A stretch of 64,000 nucleotides of DNA from Mycolicibacterium psychrotolerans. Its GTDB lineage: Bacteria > Actinomycetota > Actinomycetes > Mycobacteriales > Mycobacteriaceae. Where the stretch lies: contig NZ_AP022574.1 in assembly GCF_010729305.1 (NCBI RefSeq), positions 2,666,001 through 2,730,000 of the forward strand, read 5' to 3'. The first letter of the stretch is position 1, and each line of letters opens with the position of its first letter. Both the position numbers and the translations under genes were made by a program. The notes below the pieces were generated by a model. It did no database searches and was not told the origin of the DNA. It was given only the letters and a program-made list of their open reading frames with translations. Of the stretch, positions 8,776-16,614 are shown piece after piece.

Positions 8776-9857
8776 TGCGCAAATACCGAGAATCGAATCT
8801 CATCAAGGCGGGTTTCATCGGCGTGACGCTGATCATTCTCGTCATCGCGGTCGGGCTGCAGCCCGAGCGTCTGGTCCAGTGGGCCACGTCCATCCGGCAT
8901 CAGGCCCTGTTCACCGAGGCGGGCGGAATCGCCGTCGGCAACGACGTGACACTGTCGGGGATCAAGGTGGGCACGGTCACCGACGTCGCGCTCGACAACG
9001 GCGACGCGCTGGTCACGTTCACCATCGACGGCAAGTATCCGCTGGGTTCGCTGACGACCGCACACATCCGCACGGGATCCCTGCTGGGGGAGCGGGTGAT
9101 CACCCTCGAGTCCGACGGCAGCGGCACGCTCGACTCGCACGACGTCATCCCCACGTCGCGCACGTCGTCCCCGTACTCGCTGACCGACGCCGTCAGCGAC
9201 CTGACCACCAACACCGCGGGCACGGACACCGCGGCGCTGAACCAGTCGCTGGACACACTGTCGTCGACGATCGACCAGATCGCACCGCAACTGGGCCCGA
9301 CGTTCGACGGCCTGAGCCGGCTGTCCCAGTCGATCAACGACCGCAACGAGAATCTGGCCGCCCTGCTCAAGAGCGCCGGCGACGTGACCGAGGTGCTGTC
9401 CCAGCGCAGTCAGCAGGTGAACACGTTGCTGCTCAACGCCAATGATCTGCTCGGTGTGCTCAACGACCGCCGGCAGGCGATCGTCGACCTGCTCGCCAAC
9501 ACCTCGGCGGTCGCGCAGCAGCTCAGCGGTCTGGTCGCCGACAACGAAGCCGAACTGGCGCCGACCCTGCAGCGGCTCAACTCGGTGATGGCGATGCTGG
9601 AGCGCAACCGGGAGAACATCACCAAGATCCTGCCGAGTCTGAAGAAGTTCATCCTGGCCCAGGGTGAGACCCTGGCCAATGGCCCGTACTACAACGCCTA
9701 CGTCCCGAACCTGCAGCCCGCGCAGTTGCTGCAGCCGTTCATCGACTACGCGTTCGGTTTCCGGCGCGGCACCAACGCCGGTCAGCCGCCGGACACCTCG
9801 GGGCCGCGCGCAGAACTCCCGTTGCCGTACAACGGGATCCCGGGAGGTACCCGCTGA
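8775..9857 (+). CDS. mceC: MceC, Mce-family subunit
   Basis: 360 residues from ATG 8775. The N-terminal helix (LIKAGFIGVTLIILVIAVGL) is followed by the Mce domain (TEAGGIAVGNDVTLSGIKVG) and then long helical repeats with DRNENLAALLKSAGDV-type segments. One-base overlaps on both sides (with mceB and mceD) indicate strict translational coupling. Confidence 0.92.
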   Translation: MRKYRESNLIKAGFIGVTLIILVIAVGLQPERLVQWATSIRHQALFTEAGGIAVGNDVTLSGIKVGTVTDVALDNGDALVTFTIDGKYPLGSLTTAHIRTGSLLGERVITLESDGSGTLDSHDVIPTSRTSSPYSLTDAVSDLTTNTAGTDTAALNQSLDTLSSTIDQIAPQLGPTFDGLSRLSQSINDRNENLAALLKSAGDVTEVLSQRSQQVNTLLLNANDLLGVLNDRRQAIVDLLANTSAVAQQLSGLVADNEAELAPTLQRLNSVMAMLERNRENITKILPSLKKFILAQGETLANGPYYNAYVPNLQPAQLLQPFIDYAFGFRRGTNAGQPPDTSGPRAELPLPYNGIPGGTR

Positions 9858-11326
9858 TGGGGCGTAGGCGGCTGGCGACGATCGTGGCGGTGGCCCTCGC
9901 GGTGCTGCTCCTCGCAGGCGGTGGTTACCTGATCCGACAGACCTACTTCGGGCCGCGCACGATCTCGGCGATCTTCACCTCCGCCACGGGTATCTATCCC
10001 GGCGACGAGGTGCGAGTGTCGGGAGTCGAGGTCGGGCGGATCGAGTCGATCACCCCCGAGGGCACGCAGACCCGGATGGTGCTCAGCGTCGACCGCGATG
10101 TGCCGATACCGGTCGACGCCAAGGCCGTGATCGTCGCTCCGAACCTGGTGGCCGCGCGGTACCTGCAGCTGACGCCCGCCTACCGGTCGAGCGGCCCCAC
10201 GATGCCCGACGACTCGGTGATCCCGCTGGAGCGCACCGCGGTGCCGGTTGAATGGGACGAGGTCAAAGAACAGCTCATGCGGTTGGCCACCGACCTCGGT
10301 CCGCGAAGCGGTGTGGACGGCACGTCGGTGTCCCGGTTCATCGACAGCGCGGCCAACGCGATGGAGGGCAACGGAGACAAGTTGCGCCAGACCATCTCTC
10401 AGCTCTCGGGCGTGGCCCGCGTGCTCGCCGAAGGTAGCGGCAACGTGGTCGACATCATCAAGAACCTGCAGACATTCGTCACCGCGTTGAAGAACAGCAA
10501 CGAGCAGGTGGTGATGTTCCAGAACCGGTTGGCCACGCTGACCAGTGTGGTCGACGGCAGCAGATCGGACCTCGACGCCGCGCTGAAGAACCTGTCGGTG
10601 GCCGTCGTCGACGTGCAGCGGTTCGTCGCGGGCACCCGGGACAAGACCTCCGAACAGGTGCAGCGGCTTGCCAACGTGACCGGCAACCTGCTCGACAACA
10701 AGATGGAGCTGGAGAACCTCCTGCACATCGCGCCCAACGCACTGTCGAACGCGTACAACATCTACAACCCCGACGTGGGCAGCGCGGTGGGCCAGTTCGT
10801 GCTGAACAACTTCTCCAACCCTGTGCAATTCGTCTGCGGGGCCATCGGAGCCATCGAGAACACCACCGCCCCCGAGACCGCGAAGCTGTGCTCGGACTAC
10901 CTCGGTCCCGCGCTGCGGCTGCTCAACTTCAACTACCTGCCGTTCCCGATCGCCCCGTTCCTGATGCCCTCGGCCAACCCGGACAACCTGATCTACTCCG
11001 AGGCCAACCTGATGCCAGGCGGCCCCGGCGGGGCGCCGGCACCGCCGACCGAGCCGCCGGCCATCTCCGCCTACGACGGGGTCGCACCCGGACCGGCGCC
11101 GTACACCGGGCGGCCGCCCGGCGTGCCTGCGCCCGGCGCACAGCAACTGTTGCCCGGTGCCCCGCCGGTGATTCCCCCCAGCGTGCCGCCCAGCGTGTAC
11201 TCGATGCTGGCGCCGGCCGGTCCCGCTCCGGGACCCGCGCCGGGCCCGGTGGGCGGGCCGCCGCTGGCCGCAGAAGCTCCGGCGCCCGCACCGGCGCCCC
11301 CCGCAGGAGGGACGCCCCCGGCATGA
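9857..11326 (+). CDS. mceD: MceD, Mce-family subunit with proline-rich tail
   Basis: 489 residues from ATG 9857. A membrane anchor (IVAVALAVLLLAGGGYLI) is followed by the Mce domain (FTSATGIYPGDEVRVSGVEV), a helical domain, and a Cys-containing cap (FVCGAIGAIENTTAPETAKLC). The last ~120 residues are extremely Pro/Ala/Gly-rich, probably crossing or reaching into the cell wall. The stop overlaps mceE by 4 nt. Confidence 0.92.
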   Translation: MGRRRLATIVAVALAVLLLAGGGYLIRQTYFGPRTISAIFTSATGIYPGDEVRVSGVEVGRIESITPEGTQTRMVLSVDRDVPIPVDAKAVIVAPNLVAARYLQLTPAYRSSGPTMPDDSVIPLERTAVPVEWDEVKEQLMRLATDLGPRSGVDGTSVSRFIDSAANAMEGNGDKLRQTISQLSGVARVLAEGSGNVVDIIKNLQTFVTALKNSNEQVVMFQNRLATLTSVVDGSRSDLDAALKNLSVAVVDVQRFVAGTRDKTSEQVQRLANVTGNLLDNKMELENLLHIAPNALSNAYNIYNPDVGSAVGQFVLNNFSNPVQFVCGAIGAIENTTAPETAKLCSDYLGPALRLLNFNYLPFPIAPFLMPSANPDNLIYSEANLMPGGPGGAPAPPTEPPAISAYDGVAPGPAPYTGRPPGVPAPGAQQLLPGAPPVIPPSVPPSVYSMLAPAGPAPGPAPGPVGGPPLAAEAPAPAPAPPAGGTPPA

Positions 11327-12717
11327 CCAAACAGACATTCTCACGGCGGGCCGCCGTCGTCACCACGTGTGTGGCGGTGTCGGTCAGCGGGTGCGGCTTC
11401 CAGGGCGTGAACTCGCTGCCGCTACCCGGTGCCGTCGGGCGGGGCTCCGACGCGGTCGTCTATCACGTCGAGGTGGCGAACATCGCGACGCTGGAACCGA
11501 ATTCACCGGTGATGATCGACGACGTCGTGGTGGGGAGCGTGCGGTCCCTGTCGGTCAAGGACTGGCACGCCGACGTGGAGATCTCGGTCAAGCCGGACGT
11601 GATGATCCCGGCCAACGTGGTCGCCAGCGTCGGACAGACCAGCCTGCTCGGATCCATGCACCTTGCGTTGAACCCGCCGGCCGGGCAGGCCCCGCAGGGC
11701 ACGCTCGCCCCGGGCACCACCATCGGACTCAACGACTCGTCGACCTATCCGACCACCGAGCAGACCCTGTCGGCGCTCGCGGCCGTCGTCAACGGCGGAG
11801 GCCTCGGCCAGATCGGCGATGTCATCCACAACGTCAGCGGGGCGCTCAACGGCCGCGAGGGGGAGATCCGCGATCTTCTGGGCCGGCTTGACAACTTCGT
11901 CGGCACCCTGGATGCGCAGCGGGACAACATCGTGGCGTCGATCCAGTCGCTCGATCGCCTCGCGTCGACCTTCGCCGGTCAACGCGACGACATCACCAGG
12001 GCGCTGGACCGGATCCCGCCCGCCATCGACGTCCTGGTCAGGGAGCGGCCACGCCTGACCACCGCGCTGCAGAAGCTGGGAACGTTCAGCGACACCGCCA
12101 CCCGGTTCGTCAACGATTCACAGGCCGATCTGGTGCAGAACCTGAAGAACCTCGAGCCGGTCATCAAGACCTTCGCCGACGTGGGCCCCGATCTGAACTC
12201 GCTGCTGGAGTACGCCGCACACTTCCCCTTCACTCAGAGCTTCATCGACCGCGCGATCCGCGGCGACTACTACAACCTGTTCGCCACCGTCGACCTCACG
12301 ATCCCGCGGCTGAAGCGCACCACCTTCCTCGGTACCCGGTGGGAACAGGAAGGGGCGCAGCTGATTCCCGCGCCCGGCGACCCGAACTATCTGCAGTACA
12401 CCTACGACCCGCTCAAGCTCGGGATCGACCCACCGCCGAACATGCGCCCCCCGGTGGGTGATGTCTCCTACCCGCCGGCACCGCCGGTGCCACCCCGCGA
12501 CGTGGTGGTGCCGTCGGCCCCGCCTCCCGTGACCGCGGATGTCGGACCGATCCTGCCGGTGATCCCGCCGGCGCCGCTGTCGGTGCCGGGCGGGCAGATC
12601 CAGACCCAGTCCGCACCGCCGGCGCCCAGCGGCCCCGGCCAGATCTTCGCGGGACCGTATGGCCCGCAACCGAATGCCCCGGCCGCCCAGCCGCCTGCCC
12701 CCGGAGGTGGTGGCTAG
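11323..12717 (+). CDS. mceE: MceE, lipoprotein Mce subunit
   Basis: 464 residues from ATG 11323, chosen over the longer upstream frame because it starts with a lipoprotein signal (SRRAAVVTTCVAVSVSGCGF; lipobox Cys near residue 23) and overlaps mceD by the usual 4 nt. This corresponds to the LprK-type E subunit of mce operons. The Mce domain (ANIATLEPNSPVMIDDVVVG) is followed by helices and a Pro-rich C-terminal tail. Stop overlaps the mceF GTG. Confidence 0.92.
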   Translation: MTKQTFSRRAAVVTTCVAVSVSGCGFQGVNSLPLPGAVGRGSDAVVYHVEVANIATLEPNSPVMIDDVVVGSVRSLSVKDWHADVEISVKPDVMIPANVVASVGQTSLLGSMHLALNPPAGQAPQGTLAPGTTIGLNDSSTYPTTEQTLSALAAVVNGGGLGQIGDVIHNVSGALNGREGEIRDLLGRLDNFVGTLDAQRDNIVASIQSLDRLASTFAGQRDDITRALDRIPPAIDVLVRERPRLTTALQKLGTFSDTATRFVNDSQADLVQNLKNLEPVIKTFADVGPDLNSLLEYAAHFPFTQSFIDRAIRGDYYNLFATVDLTIPRLKRTTFLGTRWEQEGAQLIPAPGDPNYLQYTYDPLKLGIDPPPNMRPPVGDVSYPPAPPVPPRDVVVPSAPPPVTADVGPILPVIPPAPLSVPGGQIQTQSAPPAPSGPGQIFAGPYGPQPNAPAAQPPAPGGGG

Positions 12718-14468
12718 TGCTCACCCGTTTCGTCCGCAACCAGCTGATCATCTTCACGATCGCCTCGGTCGTCGGGGTCCTGGTGATGGTGTTCGTCTAC
12801 ATGCAGGTCCCCATGCTGCTGGGCGTGGGCCGCATCACCGTGAAGATGGATCTTCCCGCCGCCGGCGGTCTCTACCAGTTCAGCAACGTCACTTACCGCG
12901 GGTCCCAGATCGGCAAGGTGACATCGGTGACGCTCACCGATCACGGCGCCGAAGCGACGATGTCCCTGGAGCGTTCGCCCAAGATCCCCGCCGACCTGAA
13001 GGCCGAGGTGCGCAGCATGTCGGCGGTGGGTGAGCAGTACGTGGAGTTGTTGCCGCGCACCGATTCCGGACCCTACCTGGAGAACGGATCGGTGATCGCG
13101 ATGGCGAACACCGCCATTCCCCAGGCGGTCGGCCCGATGCTGGACCAGCTCAGCTCCCTGGTGGACACGATTCCCAAGGACAGCCTGAGCCGGCTGCTCG
13201 ACGAGTCGTACAAGGCGTTCAACGGAACCGGATACGACTTCGGTTCGCTGCTGGACTCGTCGTCGACGGTCACCCGGGATGCGAACGCGGTGTCCGACCA
13301 GACGGTCGCACTCACCGAGGACGCCGGCCCGTTCCTGGACGCCCAGGCGCGCACCACCGATGCGATCCGGACGTGGGCGGCGAGCCTGGCCGGTGTCACC
13401 GAACAGGTCGCGAACAACGACTCCCAGGTGCGCTCGATCCTGCAGAACGGTCCCGGATTCGCGCAGGAGACATCGCGTCTGCTCAATCAGATCAAGCCGA
13501 CGCTGCCGGTGCTGCTGGCCAACCTGACCACGTTCGGCCAGATCGGGGTGACCTACAACCCGTCGATCGAGCAGTTGCTGGTGCTGGTCCCACCGTTCGT
13601 CGCGCAGATCCAGACCTACGCCCCGACCAACAACCCGACCGGATTACCCAACGGCGACTTCTCTTTGGGCCTCGGTGATCCGCCTGCCTGCACCGTGGGC
13701 TTCCTGCCGCCGTCGGAGTGGCGCAGTCCTGTCGACACGTCGGTCATCGACACGCCTGACGGCCTGTATTGCAAGTTGCCGCAGGACTCACCGATCGGGG
13801 TCCGCGGCGCTCGGAACTACCCTTGCATGGATCATCCGGGTAAGCGGGCGCCCACCGTCGAGCTGTGCAACGACCCGAACGGCTATCAGCCGATCGCGCA
13901 GCGCCAGCACGCGCTCGGTCCGTATCCGCTCGATCCGAACCTCATCGCGCAGGGCATCCTGCCGGACTCGCGAGTGCGGCCGGACGACAACATCTTCGGT
14001 CCGATCGAGGGCACCCCGCTGCCGCCGGGAGTGGTCGCTCCGCCGCCGGACATCGCTCCGCCGCCGTCGCCGCCGCCGAACTTCGCGGGGACGAATCCCG
14101 GGGCGATGCTGCCGGGCCAGCCGCTGTACACCGCACCTCCGGTGAGTTCACCCGGACCAGCTCAGGTGACCGATCCGGCGATCGTGCCCGCGCCGCCGGC
14201 GCAGCTTCCGCAGGCGACTGAAATCCCGGTGCCCCCGGGGGTTTCGCCGGACGAGCTGAACCTGCCGCCCACCGTGGTTCCGGTGCCGGCTCCGGCGCCC
14301 GTCGTCTCGCCGAGCGCCTTCACCGGTGGTCAGGGGGACGGGCCGTCGGTTGCGGTGGCCAAGTACAACCCCCGCACCGGGGAGTACATGGGCAGTGACG
14401 GAAAGCTCTACCGCCAAGCCGATCTCGCCACGGCGCCCACGTCGTGGCGGGACCTGATGCCGATGTGA
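12717..14468 (+). CDS. mceF: MceF, Mce-family subunit with long proline-rich tail
   Basis: 583 residues from GTG 12717 (VLTRFVRNQLIIFTIASVVG). N-terminal anchor, Mce domain (GGLYQFSNVTYRGSQIGKV), helical domain, a Cys-containing cap and about 170 Pro-rich residues ending SWRDLMPM. Last gene of the transporter operon; a GC-rich hairpin follows 16 nt after the stop. Confidence 0.92.
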   Translation: MLTRFVRNQLIIFTIASVVGVLVMVFVYMQVPMLLGVGRITVKMDLPAAGGLYQFSNVTYRGSQIGKVTSVTLTDHGAEATMSLERSPKIPADLKAEVRSMSAVGEQYVELLPRTDSGPYLENGSVIAMANTAIPQAVGPMLDQLSSLVDTIPKDSLSRLLDESYKAFNGTGYDFGSLLDSSSTVTRDANAVSDQTVALTEDAGPFLDAQARTTDAIRTWAASLAGVTEQVANNDSQVRSILQNGPGFAQETSRLLNQIKPTLPVLLANLTTFGQIGVTYNPSIEQLLVLVPPFVAQIQTYAPTNNPTGLPNGDFSLGLGDPPACTVGFLPPSEWRSPVDTSVIDTPDGLYCKLPQDSPIGVRGARNYPCMDHPGKRAPTVELCNDPNGYQPIAQRQHALGPYPLDPNLIAQGILPDSRVRPDDNIFGPIEGTPLPPGVVAPPPDIAPPPSPPPNFAGTNPGAMLPGQPLYTAPPVSSPGPAQVTDPAIVPAPPAQLPQATEIPVPPGVSPDELNLPPTVVPVPAPAPVVSPSAFTGGQGDGPSVAVAKYNPRTGEYMGSDGKLYRQADLATAPTSWRDLMPM

Positions 14469-14484
14469 CACCGTGAGAACGGCT

Positions 14485-14513
14485 CGGCCCCGAGCGCATC
14501 GCACGCGGGGCCG
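14485..14513 (+). terminator. GC hairpin between convergent mceF and a secreted-protein gene
   Basis: Stem CGGCCCCG (14485-14492) pairs with CGGGGCCG (14506-14513) across a 13-nt loop, in the 66-bp gap between convergent genes. No U-run follows, as is common for actinobacterial terminators; it may act in both directions. Confidence 0.5.
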
Positions 14514-14534
14514 GTCGGGCGGCGGTGCCGGGTG

Positions 14535-15041
14535 TCAGATCTTCTTCATGTAGAACGGCATCCGAACCGTCGGCCACTGATTGCGGCCACAGGAGCCGCT
14601 GGGGCCGGTCGTCTGGTTCTCGCCGGTGTACTCGTCGGCGGCCGCATCGACGTGCCCGTCGAAGCCGACGGGATAGAGCTTGTAGACCTGCAGACCTTCG
14701 ATCGGCTGGCCGTCCGCGCAGAAGCGCCAGTTGGGGACGACGCGCTTGACGTAGTACAGCCCGTTCGTCGTGTAGATCGGCGCACTCCAGCCGGCGTCGC
14801 TGGTGACCGTGCCGGTGCACTCGGTGGGGGAGACGCACTGCGTGCCGATGGTCCAGGTGGACCGCTCGCCGGGTTGATCCTGGAACCGCTCGTTCACCTT
14901 GGCGAAGTCGCCGTTGGACGACACCGCGAAGGTACCGTTGATGCCCCAGCCCTCGCCCGCGTCGGCGGGTGGCGCGAGCAGCACACCGGCGGCGGCCGCC
15001 GTGACGAGCGCGGCGCTGGCATTGAGTCTGGACGCCGACAT
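14535..15041 (-). CDS. Small secreted Cys-containing protein, unknown function
   Basis: 168 residues with a clear Sec signal (MSASRLNASAALVTAAAAGVL, cleavage near ADA-GEG). The mature part has four Cys, two in WTIGTQCVSPTECTG, one in WRFCADGQ and one in GSCGRNQ, and ends RMPFYMKKI. ATG 15041 has a GAGGAGCTC ribosome site. A GAGAATAACA-containing inverted repeat lies about 31-50 bp upstream. The layout of Cys and the MPF-x-MKK end resemble the 151-residue protein at 16036-16491, suggesting distant paralogues. I do not recognise a function; exported small proteins next to mce operons are frequent in mycobacteria. Confidence 0.75.
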   Translation of the reverse strand: MSASRLNASAALVTAAAAGVLLAPPADAGEGWGINGTFAVSSNGDFAKVNERFQDQPGERSTWTIGTQCVSPTECTGTVTSDAGWSAPIYTTNGLYYVKRVVPNWRFCADGQPIEGLQVYKLYPVGFDGHVDAAADEYTGENQTTGPSGSCGRNQWPTVRMPFYMKKI

Positions 15042-15071
15042 GGGTGAGCTCCTCGAAACCGGGGTAGGCGT

Positions 15072-15094
15072 GTTCTCGATTTCGGAGAATAACA
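15072..15094 (-). promoter_or_regulatory. GAGAAT-type inverted repeat overlapping an extended -10
   Basis: TTCTC (15073-15077) and GAGAA (15085-15089) form an inverted repeat around a 7-nt spacer. On the minus strand the sequence TGTTATTCT reads as an extended -10 (TGnTAnnnT) about 45 bp before the start at 15041. The same motif recurs at 16537, 23513 and, in variant form, 25139 and 27939. Confidence 0.45.
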
Positions 15095-15218
15095 GTTACA
15101 TCGGGGTGACGTTGCCTTTCAACGGATCTGGCGGCAGTGGTGATCGCGCGGTCAGTGTGGTCAGATCGATCTTCTCCGATATCGAGAGTTCCATTTCCGG
15201 ATGTGGGAGAGTGGTCAC

Positions 15219-15614
15219 GTGCGTTTGACCGTCATCGCGGCCACGTCACTGGTGGCGCTGGGAGTAATGCCCGCGCCTCAGGCCGCCGCAGAGCCGCAGA
15301 CCTGCAACGATCCGTCGTGCGTGCCGGGGATCACGCCGAACGTCGTTCAGGGTTCGTACTGCTCGAACACGAGCTACTACGTCTTCGGCACCGCCGTCGC
15401 CGGTGTGTCGACGCGGGCCGGCCGGCTGCTGTTCTGCGGCTCTCCCCGCCGCTACGAGCCGCGCTGGTTCCGCTCTCCACCGATGATGGGCATCCGCGAG
15501 GAGAACACCGACTGCACCGGCTACATGGACGCCGTCGCGCAGGCGCCGGACGGGCTCTTCCTGGCGTGCGTGCCGATGAACGACCGCAGCCTCTGGCGCC
15601 GCGGCGACGCCTGA
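15219..15614 (+). CDS. Small secreted protein, unknown function
   Basis: 131 residues from GTG 15219 (VRLTVIAATSLVALGVMPAPQ); the frame opens at 15201 but this start gives a clean signal peptide cut near AAAEPQTC. The mature region has several Cys (ETCNDPSCVPG-like start, YCSNTSYY, LLFCGSP, NTDCTGY, FLACVPM), suggesting disulfides. Divergent from the 14535-15041 gene and convergent with the next gene, 6 nt away. Not recognised beyond being exported. Confidence 0.7.
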   Translation: MRLTVIAATSLVALGVMPAPQAAAEPQTCNDPSCVPGITPNVVQGSYCSNTSYYVFGTAVAGVSTRAGRLLFCGSPRRYEPRWFRSPPMMGIREENTDCTGYMDAVAQAPDGLFLACVPMNDRSLWRRGDA

Positions 15615-15620
15615 GGGCGG

Positions 15621-16034
15621 CTACCAGTTCCGGATCGAGCAGAGCGCACCTCTGGCGCCGCTGTTGGTCTTCACCACCACACCGTCGACGGCGAGTTCGC
15701 AGGTGAAGCCGGCGGTGTCGAACATGCGGGTCTCGCCGCTCTGCACCAGCACCATCGCCCACAGGTCGGGATTCGCGAGTTGCGTCTCCAGTACCCACGG
15801 TCGGTCCGGCGCGACATCGACCTGGACGCGGGGGCTGAAGACGTAGGGGTTGTGGCTGTAATCGCTGAACACCGCCGGCTCCGCGTCGCGGTAGTAGATG
15901 TCGGCGAAGGACGCAGCGTTGGCGCTGACGGTGTAGCGCACGTGATGCATCGCCGGGCCCTGCGCCGTGGCCGGCGCCGTCGCGCTCACGGCTACCACGA
16001 CCAGCGCTGGAAGAACGGCGTATCGCACTCTCAT
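15621..16034 (-). CDS. Small secreted protein, MmpS-like beta-domain
   Basis: 137 residues, signal peptide MRVRYAVLPALVVVAVSATAP. The mature part (VRYTVSANAASFADIYYRD...WVLETQLANPDLWAMVLVQS...FTCELAVDGVVVKTNSG) resembles the periplasmic beta-domain of MmpS proteins. The MmpS membrane anchor is replaced by a cleavable signal and two Cys near the C-terminus. ATG 16034 lies immediately after the upstream stop (TGAGATGAG), so it is co-translated with the 16036-16491 gene. Could be a periplasmic chaperone-like or lipid-binding protein; unproven. Confidence 0.7.
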   Translation of the reverse strand: MRVRYAVLPALVVVAVSATAPATAQGPAMHHVRYTVSANAASFADIYYRDAEPAVFSDYSHNPYVFSPRVQVDVAPDRPWVLETQLANPDLWAMVLVQSGETRMFDTAGFTCELAVDGVVVKTNSGARGALCSIRNW

Positions 16035-16035
16035 C

Positions 16036-16491
16036 TCACATCCTGGTCAGAAAGAAGGGATAGGTGAGCCGGCCACCCGGTGCACCGTCACAGCCGGCGG
16101 CGAAGGAGGAGACGAGCTCGCCGGTGAGCGACGTCGCGTCCCACGTGTAGACGTCGTGGGTGGGAACCGTAGGTCCGTAGTAGATGTCGCCGCAGCGCAG
16201 CCCGAACGGGTCCTCGATCACCATCGTGTAGCGGTTGTCGGCCAGTGTTGCCTTGACCTGGCTGTAGACGGCCTTGGCGATCGGCTGGGGCAGGGTGTTC
16301 ACGTCGATGCAGTCCTGGCGTTTCGAGTTGTCCGGGTTCCGGCACGGCGCGATCATCGACCAGACGTACGTGTGGAAGTCGCGCCGGTCCGGGATGTGCA
16401 GCAGATAGTTGCCCAGCGTCATCGCCGGCGCGGTGGGGGCGGACACGAGACCCGCGACCATCAGGACAGCGAGCGCCACGACCGACTTCAC
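16036..16491 (-). CDS. Small secreted Cys-containing protein, unknown function
   Basis: 151 residues from GTG 16491 (VKSVVALAVLMVAGLVSAPTAPA). This start is preferred over ATG 16503 because GGAGG falls about 6 nt before it. The mature part starts TLGNYLLHIPDRRDF and has Cys in IAPCRNP, RQDCIDV, LRCGDIYY and AAGCDGAP, ending YPFFLTRM. Four-Cys layout parallels the 14535-15041 protein. First gene of a two-gene unit with the MmpS-like protein; a GAGAAT inverted repeat sits 46-63 bp upstream. Confidence 0.72.
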   Translation of the reverse strand: MKSVVALAVLMVAGLVSAPTAPAMTLGNYLLHIPDRRDFHTYVWSMIAPCRNPDNSKRQDCIDVNTLPQPIAKAVYSQVKATLADNRYTMVIEDPFGLRCGDIYYGPTVPTHDVYTWDATSLTGELVSSFAAGCDGAPGGRLTYPFFLTRM

Positions 16492-16536
16492 ATGATCCTC
16501 CATGTCGAGCTCGCTGCAGATCGCTACGAGAGCGTC

Positions 16537-16559
16537 ATTCTCCCCGGTGAGAATAGCAA
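16537..16559 (-). promoter_or_regulatory. ATTCTC-N6-GAGAAT inverted repeat overlapping an extended -10
   Basis: Perfect 6-bp arms ATTCTC (16537-16542) and GAGAAT (16549-16554). On the minus strand TGCTATTCT (16559-16551) fits an extended -10 about 60 bp before the GTG at 16491. Shares the ten bases GAGAATAGCA with the site at 23526-23535. Confidence 0.5.
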
Positions 16560-16614
16560 CTCCGCGCGGGCGCGTCGGTGGAACGGCGGAGCGGGCCCCC
16601 GCCGGGCCGGGTGC

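Noticed and set aside
8785..8798. GAGAATCGAATCTC near the mceC start
   Set aside because: Entirely within mceC codons and an imperfect palindrome; the operon shows no internal gap where a promoter would be expected.
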